Assembly: GCA_027489335.1 (NCBI GenBank)
Contig: JAIXZX010000012.1
Coordinates: forward strand, 297,912 to 361,911
From: Caulobacteraceae bacterium
Lineage (GTDB): Bacteria > Pseudomonadota > Alphaproteobacteria > Caulobacterales > Caulobacteraceae
Direction of reading: 5' to 3'
DNA length: 64,000 nucleotides
How positions within the stretch are numbered: the stretch's first letter is position 1; each line of letters begins with the position of its first letter. Both the position numbers and the translations under genes were made by a program. The notes beneath the pieces were generated by a model. That model saw only the letters and a program-made list of their open reading frames with translations. It did not search any database and had not been told where the DNA came from. Positions 24,550 to 34,491 of this stretch are shown piece after piece.

Positions 24550-27330
24550 TTGATCGGCTTCGACTCCAACCTGCTGGTGAACTACTACCAGTCCAAGCTC
24601 ACCGGGCTCGGCGGCGCGTCGAGCAGTGGGGGGACGGGAGTCGCGACCAAGTATGCGCCCACGGCGCCCTGGTCGGCGCAGGCGACGCCCGCTGACACCT
24701 CAGCCCTGCTGAAAACGGCTCTTCAGGGCGGCAAGCTGATCGATGAGGGCGCCGCCAGTCTCGATCTTTCGGGGGCGAGCTCGGACTACAAAAAGCTCTT
24801 CGCCCTCTATCAGGGCCTGGGAACGCTGACCGCCCTGGCCGAGCGGGCGAACGCCAAGAATCTGAGCAGCTTCGACTCCACCCGCGTCCTCGCGGCGTTC
24901 AACAAGGGCATGGCGGAGGTCGCCGGCTATGTGGACACCGCGGCCTTCGAGAAGGTCCGGTTGGGCTTTGCCGAGGTCTCCGACACGTCTCGCGCTGCGA
25001 TCGGCATCGCCCGGGCCAAGACCGAGTACGTCACAGCGCCCCTGGTTTCCGGCGTCGCCGACAGCGCCGTGCCCGCCTTCGCAGGCGACGTCCGGTTCAA
25101 CATCGGCGTGCAGCAGATTAATTCCAGCCAGACGGTGCAGATCGATCTGGCGGAAATGGGCGCCCAGACCCGCACCCTTCCGAATGTGATCAATCACATC
25201 AACGCCAAGCTCGAAGCCGCGGGCGTCACGACGCGATTCGCCCAGGAGCGTATCCCTGGCGCCGAGCGCTCCTACCAGTCTGGCGGCAAGACGATCAAAC
25301 TGGCTCCGGGCCCTGACCAATGGGCCATGAAGATCAAGACCGACATCACCGAGAAGGTCACCTTCCAGGCGGTGGCGACGGCCCCGGCCGTCTATCTGAC
25401 GCAGAAGGTCGGCGACCCCGATCCGGACGGTAAGCCTGACACGAAGGACGGCGTTCAGGTCAATCAGCTGCTCAAGTTCCAGACCGAGGCCGGCGCCGTG
25501 CCTGCGCCCCTGCAGCCGGCTGGTGAGGCGAACTGGGTCGAGGGCCGCATCTTCGCCAAGCCGTTGGAAGGCGCGATTGAGACGGTCCGCGCCACCCAGG
25601 TCGGCGGAGACGGCTCAGTCTACGTGCTGGCCGACATCAACGGCCCGGCGGGCGGTCAGTCGATCAAGGGCGAACGTGACGTCGCGCTGATGAAATACGA
25701 TTCCGCCGGAAAGCTGCTTTACACGCGCGTTCTTGGCGCGGCCGAGGACGCCAAGGGCTTGGCCCTGGCCGTCTCGGGCGATGGTCAGGTTGCGGTGGCG
25801 GGTTCGGTGACCGGCGGGTTGAACGGCGCCGTGGATGGGCCGTTGAACTCCGGCACATCTGCAGCCCTGGCTGACAAGAGCGACAGTTTCGTCACCGTTT
25901 TCAACGCCAAGGGGGAGGAGCTCTGGACCGCCCGCCGCGGCGCGCGCCTGGAGGACGAGGCCAGCCAGATCGCCTTCGGACCTGACGGCAAGGTCTATGT
26001 GGCCGGTCGGTCCAAATCGACCATGCCAGGAACCACCGCGCTCGGCGGCTGGGATTCCTATGTCGAGGGCTTCAGCGTCAACGCCAAGGGCGAGCCCCAG
26101 GCCCTGTTCACCCAGAGCTTCGGTACGGCCGCCGACGACCGGCCCGCGGGGCTGGTCCTTGATGGAAACGCCCTGGTCAGCGCCAGCGTCGAGGACGGCC
26201 GGGCCATCATTCGCCGCTTCGACATCTCCGGCGGCGCGCCGGTTCAGACCGCCGTGCGCGATCTGGGCGACCTGCAGGGCGGCGCCATCACCGGGCTCGC
26301 CCTCGATGGCGGCCAGCTGGTGATCGCCGGCTCCACCCGTAACACGGCGCTTGATGCCGGAACCGTAACACGGGCGCATGCGGGCGGGGTCGACGCCTTC
26401 GCCGCTCAGATTTCCGCCGACCTTGCGACGACCCCTGGCGACGCCGTGGCCTATTATGGCGGGGCAGGGGACGACCAGGCCGCGGGCCTCGCTGTGTCCA
26501 ATGGACAGGTCTGGATCACCGGCCAGGCCGGCGGGGCCTTGCCCAATCTCGAAACCATGGGCGAGGCCGACGGCTTCCTGGCGCGGCTGGATGTCGCCGC
26601 CGGCAATGTGGCCTGGTCGCAGCAGTTCACCGGCAAGGACGGACACGCCGTCCCTGGCTCCATCGCGATCGCCCAGCAGGGCGCCAGCGTGCTTGATCGG
26701 CTCGGCCTGCCCACCGGCGAGATCAGCTTCAGCGGCTCCTCCAAGCTGACGGCGGTCAGCGCGCTTCGGGCCGGCGATCAGTTCAACATTGCGGCCAACG
26801 GCGGCCGGCCCAAGGCCATCACGATCGCCGTGGACGAGACGCTGGAAAGCCTGATGCTGAAGATCCGTCGGGCCACCGGCTTTCAGGTCAAGGTGGACAC
26901 CGCCGTGACCGACGGCGTGCGTCGTCTGCAGATCAAGCCGCTGAACGACCGCTCGGTGATCGAACTGACGCCGGCCGCGGCGGGCCAGGACGCCCTGTCG
27001 ATCCTTGGGCTCAAGGAAGGCGTGATCCGGGCCAGCAAGATCGAGGACGGTAAGACTGTGGCGGCCGACGGGGAGGCCAATTTCTATGGCCTGGGACTGC
27101 ACTCGGGGATCAATCTGAGCACTCCCGAGCAGGTCCGGCACGCGCTATCCGAACTGACCCAGGCCCAGGGCGTGATCCGAAAAATCTATACCGACCTGCG
27201 CGATGCAGCCACGCCCAAGAGCGTGCTGGCCCAGCGGGAGGCCGCCAGCAGCGGCCAGGCGCCAGCCTATATGACCGCCAGGATCGCCAACTATCAGGCG
27301 GCGCTCGACCGATTGACCGGTGGCGGCTAG
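24550..27330 (+). CDS. flaEY: FlaEY-like flagellar protein with an internal beta-propeller
   Basis: About 926 residues. An N-terminal part (IGFDSNLLVNYYQSKLTG) leads to a flagellin-IN/hook-associated-like segment (VRFNIGVQQINSSQTVQIDL, about 181-235). A large beta-propeller of SBBP-type repeats follows (about 355-700; VALMKYDSAGKLLYTRVLGA, FVTVFNAKGEELWTARRG). A second flagellin-like segment (LESLMLKIRRATGFQVKVDT) precedes a C-terminal helix. From memory this fits the Caulobacter gene first described as flaE/flaY beside the flagellin genes and needed for a normal filament. I prefer the TTG at 24550, with GAGGGGG five bases upstream, over the ATG at 24514. The exact role is not established. 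Confidence 0.78.
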   Translation: MIGFDSNLLVNYYQSKLTGLGGASSSGGTGVATKYAPTAPWSAQATPADTSALLKTALQGGKLIDEGAASLDLSGASSDYKKLFALYQGLGTLTALAERANAKNLSSFDSTRVLAAFNKGMAEVAGYVDTAAFEKVRLGFAEVSDTSRAAIGIARAKTEYVTAPLVSGVADSAVPAFAGDVRFNIGVQQINSSQTVQIDLAEMGAQTRTLPNVINHINAKLEAAGVTTRFAQERIPGAERSYQSGGKTIKLAPGPDQWAMKIKTDITEKVTFQAVATAPAVYLTQKVGDPDPDGKPDTKDGVQVNQLLKFQTEAGAVPAPLQPAGEANWVEGRIFAKPLEGAIETVRATQVGGDGSVYVLADINGPAGGQSIKGERDVALMKYDSAGKLLYTRVLGAAEDAKGLALAVSGDGQVAVAGSVTGGLNGAVDGPLNSGTSAALADKSDSFVTVFNAKGEELWTARRGARLEDEASQIAFGPDGKVYVAGRSKSTMPGTTALGGWDSYVEGFSVNAKGEPQALFTQSFGTAADDRPAGLVLDGNALVSASVEDGRAIIRRFDISGGAPVQTAVRDLGDLQGGAITGLALDGGQLVIAGSTRNTALDAGTVTRAHAGGVDAFAAQISADLATTPGDAVAYYGGAGDDQAAGLAVSNGQVWITGQAGGALPNLETMGEADGFLARLDVAAGNVAWSQQFTGKDGHAVPGSIAIAQQGASVLDRLGLPTGEISFSGSSKLTAVSALRAGDQFNIAANGGRPKAITIAVDETLESLMLKIRRATGFQVKVDTAVTDGVRRLQIKPLNDRSVIELTPAAAGQDALSILGLKEGVIRASKIEDGKTVAADGEANFYGLGLHSGINLSTPEQVRHALSELTQAQGVIRKIYTDLRDAATPKSVLAQREAASSGQAPAYMTARIANYQAALDRLTGGG

Positions 27331-27475
27331 AGGCCTTCTTGAAACCTTCGCACGGTCGGTCTAGAGCCGCCCGTGATCGCGCAGTCTGCGTCTTGCGCGG
27401 GCCAGGACTGAATTTTATCGGGGCGCCTTGGCCCCCGATGTGGTCTTTGGCAGGTATCCCCGCGTGCGAGGCCCC

Positions 27476-28168
27476 ATGGACTTCCTGAACGACCGTCGCG
27501 TTGTGCTGTCCCTCATTGGCGGGGCGTTGGCCCTGCTGGCGGGCATGGGCATCGCCGTGGGCCTGCTGGCGCGCGGCGGTGACGAGCCGGCTGAGGCCCC
27601 GCCGGCCTCCAAGGCGGGCCTTGTGGTCGAGACCACCGAGATGGACGACGGTCGCCTCGATCCCGCCCGCCCGCTGCGTTGCTTTGTCGGCGGTCAGTTT
27701 GTCGGTGAGGTGACCCTGAGCGAGTGCGCCCAGCGCAATGGCGTGGCCACTGGCGCCCTGGATGTCGGGGTCGATGAGACTGGCGCCCTGGCCGCCGCCG
27801 ACGCCGCCGGCACCGTGCTGACCCCGCTGCCGCCGCAGGTGGAGACCGTGACGCCCGCCGCAGCAGCGCCTGGCGAGGCCGCCCCGCCGGCGACCACTGA
27901 TACCGCGGCCCAGACCGCGCCGGCCGGCGCCTGCTGGCGCTACACTGACGCCGAATGGCGTCGCCTGCCTGGCGACCTGACCCTCAACGCCTGCGTCCAG
28001 GCCCTGTTCGCTGGCCGCTGCGAGTCGCCTGGGGGGGCCACCTATGGCCGCTGGATGCAGCAGACTCTGCGCCTGGTGCCTGGGCGGGTGGAAGTCTCGG
28101 CTGACAACCGCCGTTTCCGCACCCTGGCCGACCAGGGCGCGGGCTGCGCCATCGCGCCCATCGGTTGA
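27476..28168 (+). CDS. Membrane-anchored hypothetical protein with conserved-looking cysteines
   Basis: A 230-residue protein with one N-terminal membrane helix (about 10-33), an Ala/Pro/Thr-rich linker in the middle, and two small Cys-containing periplasmic parts: LRCFVGGQF...SECAQRNG near the N-terminus and ACWRYTDAEW...RCESPGG...GCAI at the C-terminus, which could form disulfides. I do not recognise a family. The ATG at 27476 has GCGAGG upstream; a longer frame from 27428 is less likely. Location after flaEY does not prove a flagellar role. Confidence 0.72.
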   Translation: MDFLNDRRVVLSLIGGALALLAGMGIAVGLLARGGDEPAEAPPASKAGLVVETTEMDDGRLDPARPLRCFVGGQFVGEVTLSECAQRNGVATGALDVGVDETGALAAADAAGTVLTPLPPQVETVTPAAAAPGEAAPPATTDTAAQTAPAGACWRYTDAEWRRLPGDLTLNACVQALFAGRCESPGGATYGRWMQQTLRLVPGRVEVSADNRRFRTLADQGAGCAIAPIG

Positions 28169-28207
28169 GGCTTCGCCCCGGCGGTAATCCGGGTGTAGGA
28201 TTTGGTC

Positions 28208-28594
28208 ATGCTGAGAACCGCCATCCTCCTGGGCGCCTGCGCCCTTGCGCTCGCCGCCTGTCAGAAGCGCACCTACCCCCCTGGAGACCGCGGGGTCTGC
28301 TATCAGGTCGTGCGCACGCCGGAGGGCGCGCTGAAGTACAACAAGATTCCCGGGACCCAGCCGGACCTGGAACATTGCGCCGCAGCGCTTGAGGCCATCC
28401 GGATCCGCTTCCTGCAGATGGGCGGCTCCACCCGCACCCTGGTGGGGGCCTATCAGGGGAACTTCATCTTCGTTCAGCGCGAGGGAATCTTCACCTCTCG
28501 CTCCTGGGAGCAGAATCGATATCTGGCCCTGGTGCGGACGGGTGACGGGCGACTGGCCATTCCGGGCGCCATGCCGCAACAGCCGGCGCCCTGA
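28208..28594 (+). CDS. Small predicted lipoprotein
   Basis: A 128-residue protein with a lipobox signal (LALAACQKR; Cys20) and a short domain with two further Cys (GVCYQVV, EHCAAALEAI). It has no recognised family. The start ATG at 28208 has TAGGA upstream; TTG at 28202 is in frame but less likely. Confidence 0.72.
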   Translation: MLRTAILLGACALALAACQKRTYPPGDRGVCYQVVRTPEGALKYNKIPGTQPDLEHCAAALEAIRIRFLQMGGSTRTLVGAYQGNFIFVQREGIFTSRSWEQNRYLALVRTGDGRLAIPGAMPQQPAP

Positions 28595-28693
28595 GAACGT
28601 ATGTGGAACATTGGCGTTGATAACGCCGGGCTGCGGCGCTAGCCTTTGGGCTCGCCGCGGTTTTTCTTTTTCTGGAACTTCAAGGACATCGAC

Positions 28694-29167
28694 ATGGCGG
28701 GCAGCGTCAACAAGGTCATTCTCGTCGGCAATCTGGGCGCTGACCCGGAAATCCGCGCCCTGTCGTCCGGGGACCGGGTGGCCAATCTTCGCATCGCGAC
28801 CTCGGAAACCTGGCGCGACCGCTCCTCTGGAGAGCGCAAGGAGCGCACCGAGTGGCACCGGGTGGTGATCTTCAACGAGAACCTGGTGAAGGTGGCCGAG
28901 AGCTATCTGCGCAAGGGCTCCAAGGTCTATATCGAGGGCGCCATCCAGACCCGTAAATGGACCGATCAGAGCGGCGTGGAGAAGTACTCCACCGAAATCG
29001 TGCTCCAGAAGTTCCGTGGCGAGCTCACCATGCTCGACGGGCGGGGCGGTGATGGCGACGAGGGCGGCGGCTCCGGCGGCGGCTTCTCCTCCAGCGGCCC
29101 CCGCAGCCAGCCGTCTGGCCCCCGCGAGGACTTCTCCGCCGATCTGGACGACGAAATCCCGTTCTGA
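28694..29167 (+). CDS. ssb: Single-stranded DNA-binding protein
   Basis: A 157-residue SSB that binds ssDNA in replication, recombination and repair. It has the OB-fold domain (about 1-110; [28 protein letters not shown]), a Gly/Ser-rich linker and the acidic tail DLDDEIPF that recruits partner proteins. Length is typical. The start at 28694 follows AAGGACATCGAC. A terminator lies 26 bp downstream of the stop. Confidence 0.97.
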   Translation: MAGSVNKVILVGNLGADPEIRALSSGDRVANLRIATSETWRDRSSGERKERTEWHRVVIFNENLVKVAESYLRKGSKVYIEGAIQTRKWTDQSGVEKYSTEIVLQKFRGELTMLDGRGGDGDEGGGSGGGFSSSGPRSQPSGPREDFSADLDDEIPF

Positions 29168-29192
29168 TCCTGGCGCCCAGCCAGCAGACGCC

Positions 29193-29226
29193 AAAGCGGC
29201 CGGTCCCTATGGGGCCGGCCGTTTTC
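29193..29226 (+). terminator. Rho-independent terminator after ssb
   Basis: A stem of CGGCCGGTCCC with GGGGCCGGCCG (one G-T pair), loop TAT, flanked by AAAG and TTTT. Confidence 0.85.
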
Positions 29227-29375
29227 CATTGCGCGATGGCGGGCTGGCCATGGTCAAGCCTACGCAGGCCTACTTAGGGGGAGGGCCCGAATGTCAGAGG
29301 CGCTCGCCAGGGCCTAGAAACATCCTCAGTGAAGTCTTGCCCTGGCCACAGGGCCGAAGCTTGAGGACCCGATCC

Positions 29376-30065
29376 ATGACCGCCCCCCTTGTCGACCTGT
29401 CTGTCCACCATGCGCCCAAGGGAGTGTCTGACGCCGTCGCCCTGGGCTTCACCAAGCTCCTGCGCTTCACCGCCGACACCTTCTTCGCCAAGCGCTATGG
29501 CCACAGGGCGGTCGTGCTGGAGACGGTCGCCGCTGTGCCTGGCATGGTCGGCGCCACCATCAACCATCTGACCTGCCTGCGGCGCATGTGTGACGACAAG
29601 GGCTGGATCAAGACCCTGATGGACGAAGCCGAGAATGAACGGATGCACCTGATGACCTTCATCGAGGTCGCCAAGCCGACGGCCTTTGAGCGCTTCGTCG
29701 TCGTCGCCGTGCAGTGGGTCTTCTACCTGTTCTTCTTCGCCCTCTATCTGATCTCGTCCAAGACCGCCCACCGGGTCGTGGGCTATTTCGAGGAGGAGGC
29801 GGTGATCAGCTACACCCACTATCTGGCCGAACTGGACGAGGGCCGCTCGCCCAACGGTCCGGCGCCTGAGATCGCCAAGCGCTACTGGAACCTGCCGGCG
29901 GATGCGACCTTGCGCGACGTGGTGATGGTGGTCCGCGCCGATGAGGCGCACCATCGCGACGTCAATCACAGCTTCGCCAACGAGATCGCGGGCCTGCCCA
30001 CCGGGGACATCGCCCCGTGCCCGCCGCACGAGGAACTGAAACCGGCCTGGAAGTCGGCGGCCTGA
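29376..30065 (+). CDS. aox: Alternative oxidase (AOX)
   Basis: A 229-residue di-iron ubiquinol oxidase that reduces oxygen to water without pumping protons. Iron ligands are visible: Glu49 ([11 protein letters not shown]), Glu88 and His91 (NERMHLM), Glu140 (YFEEEAV), and Glu190 and His193 ([11 protein letters not shown]). A hydrophobic stretch (about 107-127) fits its monotopic membrane binding. The ATG at 29376 has TGAGGA nine bases upstream. It stands alone between ssb and a convergent DUF3617 gene. AOX usually protects against over-reduction, nitric oxide or cyanide; no regulator gene lies beside it. Confidence 0.93.
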   Translation: MTAPLVDLSVHHAPKGVSDAVALGFTKLLRFTADTFFAKRYGHRAVVLETVAAVPGMVGATINHLTCLRRMCDDKGWIKTLMDEAENERMHLMTFIEVAKPTAFERFVVVAVQWVFYLFFFALYLISSKTAHRVVGYFEEEAVISYTHYLAELDEGRSPNGPAPEIAKRYWNLPADATLRDVVMVVRADEAHHRDVNHSFANEIAGLPTGDIAPCPPHEELKPAWKSAA

Positions 30066-30098
30066 GCGCAAAGCGCCCAAACTTAGCTGTCCACGACG

Positions 30099-30132
30099 AA
30101 AAAAGGGCGGGGCCTCACGGTCCCGCCCTTCT
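30099..30132. terminator. Bidirectional terminator between AOX and the DUF3617 gene
   Basis: A 12-bp stem (AAGGGCGGGGCC with GGTCCCGCCCTT, one G-T pair), loop TCAC. The minus strand reads into six T, the plus strand into a weaker TT-C-TGTTT, so it serves both convergent genes and better the minus-strand one. Confidence 0.85.
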
Positions 30133-30158
30133 GTTTGCGCGCCGGACGCAGGCGGAAA

Positions 30159-30593
30159 CTAGTCTGTGGCGTCCTTTGAGGGGCAGACGTCGCCGATCCG
30201 CCGGGCCTCGGTGCTGGCGCGGCCCGAGACGGGGATGCCGGCGAAGGTGGTGGCGATGTTGGCGGTCAGGTTGAACGTCGTGGGGGTGAAACTCCCCTCG
30301 CCGGACACCGCCACCTGGCGGCCCTTCTTGCTGACGCAGGTGCCTTTCAGCAGAATCTTGCCGCCAGCGAACGACCGCGTCGGATAGGTGCAGGTGTAGT
30401 GCCGGTTGCTGGGGCCCATCATGAACTTCTCGACGTCAGCCTTTGTCAGGCAACGCTTTTCCACATCCGTCGTACGGATCGGCGAGAGCATCCGGTTGGT
30501 GCTTTCCCAGTAGCCGGGCAGGATGGTTTCGGCCGCCGCTGCAGGGCCGGCCAGGGCCACAAGGGCCAGTGCGAGGGGCGCAAGGCGTGTCAT
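30159..30593 (-). CDS. DUF3617-family secreted protein
   Basis: A 144-residue exported protein: signal peptide (about 1-21, ending AAAA-ET), then the pattern ILPGYWESTNRML, four Cys (RCLTKADVEKF, YTCTYP, GTCVSKKGR, DVCPS) and beta-rich segments typical of DUF3617, a family of periplasmic proteins of unknown function. The start at 30593 has AGGA seven bases upstream; an in-frame ATG at 30599 is too close to it. Confidence 0.82.
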   Translation of the reverse strand: MTRLAPLALALVALAGPAAAAETILPGYWESTNRMLSPIRTTDVEKRCLTKADVEKFMMGPSNRHYTCTYPTRSFAGGKILLKGTCVSKKGRQVAVSGEGSFTPTTFNLTANIATTFAGIPVSGRASTEARRIGDVCPSKDATD

Positions 30594-30772
30594 CGTCATG
30601 TCCTGGATAATCTAGGAGGCCGGTCTAGCGCCTTCAACCTGAACCAATCCTGCATGGCCGGCCCCAGGATATGCCGGTGGCGGGGCTTCGGCCGCAAAGT
30701 TGGCGCATCGGTCTGGGAATGCTAACAACCCAGTTCCGAATTTGTGTCCGATTCTGACGGCTTTTCCCTGCT

Positions 30773-33583
30773 TTGACAGACGATCTCCATAACCCACCGG
30801 AAGATGGCCGGCGCGGGGGCATCGCCCCTATCGCCATTGAGGACGAGCTGAAGCGCTCGTATCTCGACTACGCCATGAGCGTCATCGTCAGCCGGGCCTT
30901 GCCCGACGCCCGTGACGGCCTCAAGCCGGTCCACCGCCGCATCCTCTTCTCCATGAGCGAGCAGGGTCACACCCCTGACCGGTCTTATGTGAAGTCGGCC
31001 CGGGTGGTCGGTGACGTGATGGGTAAGTATCACCCGCATGGGGACGCGGCGATCTATCTGACCATGGTCCGTATGGCCCAGCCCTTCTCCATGGGGCTGC
31101 TGCTGATCGATGGTCAGGGCAATTTCGGCTCGGTGGATAACGATCCGCCGGCCGCCATGCGCTACACCGAGTGCCGTCTGACTAAGGCGTCCATGTCGGT
31201 GCTGGCCGACCTCGACAAGAACACCGTCGACTTCAAGCCCAACTATGATGGCTCCGAGCATGAGCCGTCGGTGCTGCCGTCGCGCATTCCCAACCTGCTG
31301 GTCAACGGCGCTGGCGGCATCGCCGTGGGCATGGCGACCAATATTCCGCCGCACAATCTGGGCGAGGTGATCGACGCCTGCCTGGCCTATGTGGACAATC
31401 CCGAGATCGGGCTCGAGGAACTGGCCGACATCGTGCCGGGGCCAGACTTCCCCACCGGCGGCGAGATCATGGGCCGAGCCGCTTCCCGCCAGGCCATGCT
31501 CACCGGCCGCGCCTCGGTGGTCACCCGCGGCAAGGCGGCGGTCGAAGAGATCCGCAAGGATCGTGAGGCCATCGTCATCACCGCCTTGCCCTATCAGGTG
31601 AACAAGGCCGGCCTCGTGGAGCGGATCGCCGAACTGGTGCGCGAGAAGCGTATCGAGGGCGTCGCCGACCTGCGCGACGAGAGCGACCGCGACGGCATGC
31701 GCGTGGTTGTCGAGATCAAGCGCGACGCCTCGGCTGAAGTGCTGCTGAACCAGCTTTACCGGTTCACCCCGCTGCAATCCTCGTTCGCCGTGAACATGCT
31801 GGCGCTCGACCGGGGGCGTCCGCGGGAGATGAACCTCCGCGACCTCATCGTGGCCTTCATCGAGTTCCGCGAAGAGGTGGTGGTCCGCCGCACCAAGTTT
31901 GAACTGGCCAAGGCCCGCGATCGTGGCCACGTCCTCGTCGGCCTGGCGATCGCTGTGGCCAATATCGACGAAGTCATCCACATCATCCGCTCGTCCAAGG
32001 ATCCGGCCGAGGCCCGCGAGCGACTGACCGACCGATCCTGGCCGGCCGGCGACATGATGCCCCTTGTCGACCTGATCGCCGATCCGCGCACCGTGCTGCT
32101 CGAGGGCTATCAGATCCGCCTGACCGAGGAACAGTCCCGGGCCATCCTGGCGCTGACCCTGTCGCGCCTTACAGGCCTGGGCCGTGACGAAATCTTTGGG
32201 GAGGCCAATGAACTGGCCACCGCCATTCAGGGCTATCTGGCGATCCTGGCCTCGCGTGATCGGGTCATGGGCATCGTCCGTGACGAGCTGATCGAGGTGA
32301 AGACCGCCTTCGCCGTGCCGCGCCGCACCGAGATCCTCGAAGGCGGCGGGGACATGGACGATGAGGACCTCATCGCCCGCGAAGACATGGTCATCGCCGT
32401 CACCCATTCGGGCTATGTGAAGCGCACGCCGCTGGCCACCTACCGGACCCAGCATCGCGGCGGCAAGGGCCGCTCGGGCATGTCGATGAAGGAAGAGGAC
32501 GTGGTCACCCGCGTCTTCTCCGCCAACACCCACACCCCGGTCCTGTTCTTCTCTTCCGGCGGCAAGGTCTACAAGCTGAAGGTCTGGCGCCTGCCCGTCG
32601 GCGCGCCGAACTCCCGCGGCAAGGCCTTCGTCAACCTGTTGCCCATCGAGCCCGGCGAAGCGATCACCTCGATCCTGCCCCTGCCGGAGGACGAGGCCAG
32701 CTGGGATCAGTACGACGTCATGTTCGCCACGCGCTCGGGCAATGTCCGGCGCAATAAGCTGTCGGACTTCGTGCAGATCAATCGGAACGGCAAGATCGCC
32801 ATGAAGCTGGACGAGGGCGACGCCATCATCGGCGTTGCCGTCTGTCAGGCCGATCAGGACGTTCTGCTGACCACCTCGACGGGCCGTTGCATCCGTTTCT
32901 CGGTGGAAGACGTCCGCGTCTTCGCCAGTCGCGACTCAACCGGCGTGCGCGGCGTGCGCCTGGCCGAGGGCGACAGCGTCATCTCCATGGCCATCCTGCG
33001 CTCAGTGGACGCGACGCCCGCCGAGCGGGCGGCCTATCTGAAGCACGCCACAGCCACCCGCGCGGCGGAGTCCGGCGAGGCTGAAGAGCCGACTGCGCCG
33101 GAGACCGGCGAGGACGAGGACACCACGGAGGCCGGCGAACAGGCCCTGTCCCTGGAGCGGATCGCCGCCCTTGGCGCGGCCGAGGAGTTCATTCTCACGG
33201 TTTCCTCCGAGGGCTTCGGCAAGCGGAGCTCGGCCTACGACTTCCGTCGCACCGGTCGTGGCGGCCAGGGCCTGATCGCTCAGGACCTGACCAAGCGCGG
33301 TGGCAAGCTCACGGCCTCCTTCCCGGTGGAGGAGGGCGATGAGATCCTGCTGGTCACCGACCAGGGTCAGCTGATCCGCACCCCTGTGGCGCAGGTCCGC
33401 ATCGCCGGGCGCAACACCCAGGGCGTGACCATCTTCCGGACCGCCGCCGACGAGCACGTCGTGTCGGTGGAGCGGCTGGCGGAGGGATCTGACGGGGCGG
33501 TGTCCGATGCTGAAGCCGAAGGGGACGGCCCCGGCGGTGAGGCGCCCAGTGATGATGGTCCTGGGGCGCCCAGCGAGGATTAG
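30773..33583 (+). CDS. gyrA: DNA gyrase subunit A
   Basis: A 936-residue GyrA, which breaks and rejoins DNA in negative supercoiling. Catalytic Tyr131 (AMRYTECR) and the GyrA-box variant QHRGGKG are present, and the six-bladed C-terminal domain is complete with an acidic Glu/Ala/Thr-rich insertion (about 750-790) and an acidic tail. The quinolone pocket reads GDAAIYLT, with Ala92 and Leu96 where E. coli has Ser83 and Asp87. The start is a TTG at 30773 with no obvious Shine-Dalgarno; no ATG in frame precedes the conserved [20 protein letters not shown]. Confidence 0.97.
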   Translation: MTDDLHNPPEDGRRGGIAPIAIEDELKRSYLDYAMSVIVSRALPDARDGLKPVHRRILFSMSEQGHTPDRSYVKSARVVGDVMGKYHPHGDAAIYLTMVRMAQPFSMGLLLIDGQGNFGSVDNDPPAAMRYTECRLTKASMSVLADLDKNTVDFKPNYDGSEHEPSVLPSRIPNLLVNGAGGIAVGMATNIPPHNLGEVIDACLAYVDNPEIGLEELADIVPGPDFPTGGEIMGRAASRQAMLTGRASVVTRGKAAVEEIRKDREAIVITALPYQVNKAGLVERIAELVREKRIEGVADLRDESDRDGMRVVVEIKRDASAEVLLNQLYRFTPLQSSFAVNMLALDRGRPREMNLRDLIVAFIEFREEVVVRRTKFELAKARDRGHVLVGLAIAVANIDEVIHIIRSSKDPAEARERLTDRSWPAGDMMPLVDLIADPRTVLLEGYQIRLTEEQSRAILALTLSRLTGLGRDEIFGEANELATAIQGYLAILASRDRVMGIVRDELIEVKTAFAVPRRTEILEGGGDMDDEDLIAREDMVIAVTHSGYVKRTPLATYRTQHRGGKGRSGMSMKEEDVVTRVFSANTHTPVLFFSSGGKVYKLKVWRLPVGAPNSRGKAFVNLLPIEPGEAITSILPLPEDEASWDQYDVMFATRSGNVRRNKLSDFVQINRNGKIAMKLDEGDAIIGVAVCQADQDVLLTTSTGRCIRFSVEDVRVFASRDSTGVRGVRLAEGDSVISMAILRSVDATPAERAAYLKHATATRAAESGEAEEPTAPETGEDEDTTEAGEQALSLERIAALGAAEEFILTVSSEGFGKRSSAYDFRRTGRGGQGLIAQDLTKRGGKLTASFPVEEGDEILLVTDQGQLIRTPVAQVRIAGRNTQGVTIFRTAADEHVVSVERLAEGSDGAVSDAEAEGDGPGGEAPSDDGPGAPSED

Positions 33584-33645
33584 GTCTTGCATTCGTCGTG
33601 TCGTGCGGCGAAAGCCGGACGAACGAGAACACGGGGAAACGACGC

Positions 33646-34137
33646 ATGACCCGCATCGGGCTCTATCCGGGCACCTTCGATCCAATCACCAACGGCCATT
33701 CCGACATCATGGGTCGGGCGGTGAAGCTTGTGGACAAGCTGGTGATCGGCGTCGCCATCAACGCCGGCAAGGGGCCGATGTTCTCCCTCGAGGAGCGCGT
33801 CGAAATCATCAAGGCCGAGACCGCGCCGCTTGCCTCAGCCATCGAGATCGACGTCCAGCCCTATGAGGGCCTGACCCTGCAGTTCGCCCGCCAGATCGGG
33901 GCGACCATGATCATCCGCGGCCTGCGGGCCGTGGCGGACTTCGAATACGAATTCCAGATGACGGCCATGAACCAGCAGCTCGATCGCGAGATCGAGACCG
34001 TGTTCCTGATGGCCGATCCCCGCCACCAAGCCATCGCCTCACGCCTGGTCAAGGAAATCGCCACGCTCGGCGGTGAGGTGGGCAAGTTTGTCAGTCCGCG
34101 GGTCAAGGAGGCCCTGCTGGCCAAGGTCCGCGGCTGA
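33646..34137 (+). CDS. coaD: Phosphopantetheine adenylyltransferase
   Basis: A 163-residue CoaD, the fourth enzyme of CoA synthesis: 4'-phosphopantetheine + ATP to dephospho-CoA. The GLYPGTFDPITNGH nucleotidyltransferase signature (TxGH-like) is at residues 4-17, and IIRGLRAVADFEYEFQM is typical. The start at 33646 has GGGGAAACG upstream. It is the first gene of a unit with a SnoaL-like gene (1-bp overlap) and two cyclophilins. Confidence 0.97.
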   Translation: MTRIGLYPGTFDPITNGHSDIMGRAVKLVDKLVIGVAINAGKGPMFSLEERVEIIKAETAPLASAIEIDVQPYEGLTLQFARQIGATMIIRGLRAVADFEYEFQMTAMNQQLDREIETVFLMADPRHQAIASRLVKEIATLGGEVGKFVSPRVKEALLAKVRG

Positions 34138-34487
34138 TGGTCGACGGCGAGGCTTTCGCCGACGCCTGGATCGCCGCCTGGAACCAGCACGACCTGGCGG
34201 CTATCCTGTCCCACTACGGTGAGGACATCGTCTTTGTCAGCCCGGCCGCCGTCCGGATCACCGGCGAGGCGTCCGGACGCGTCGTGGGCAAGGGGGCGCT
34301 CGCCGCCTATTGGGGTGAGGCCCTGCGCCGGGTCCCTGATCTCAGCTTCACCCTGCGCAGCGTGCTGACGGGCGTGGACTCTGTCGCCCTGCGCTATCAC
34401 AGCTCGCGCACAAACGCCGAGGTGGTCGAGGTGCTTCGTTTCGGACCCGATGGTCTGGCGGTCGAGGCCGCCGCCTATTACGAGTGA
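34137..34487 (+). CDS. SnoaL-like (NTF2-fold) protein
   Basis: A 116-residue small alpha+beta barrel of the SnoaL/NTF2-like superfamily (FADAWIAAWNQHDLAAILSHY, DIVFVSPAAV, GKGALAAYWGEALRRVPDL). Members are diverse isomerases or binding proteins, so no reaction can be named. It overlaps coaD (TGATG) and is followed 4 bp later by a cyclophilin. Confidence 0.82.
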   Translation: MVDGEAFADAWIAAWNQHDLAAILSHYGEDIVFVSPAAVRITGEASGRVVGKGALAAYWGEALRRVPDLSFTLRSVLTGVDSVALRYHSSRTNAEVVEVLRFGPDGLAVEAAAYYE

Positions 34488-34491
34488 TCCC

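Noticed and set aside
27110..29194. A 694-codon minus-strand frame across flaEY, two small genes and ssb
   Set aside because: It crosses four plausible plus-strand genes with signal peptides and ribosome-binding sites; composition is that of a GC shadow.
30722..32533. A 603-codon frame antisense to gyrA
   Set aside because: Antisense of a highly conserved gene, low-complexity composition.
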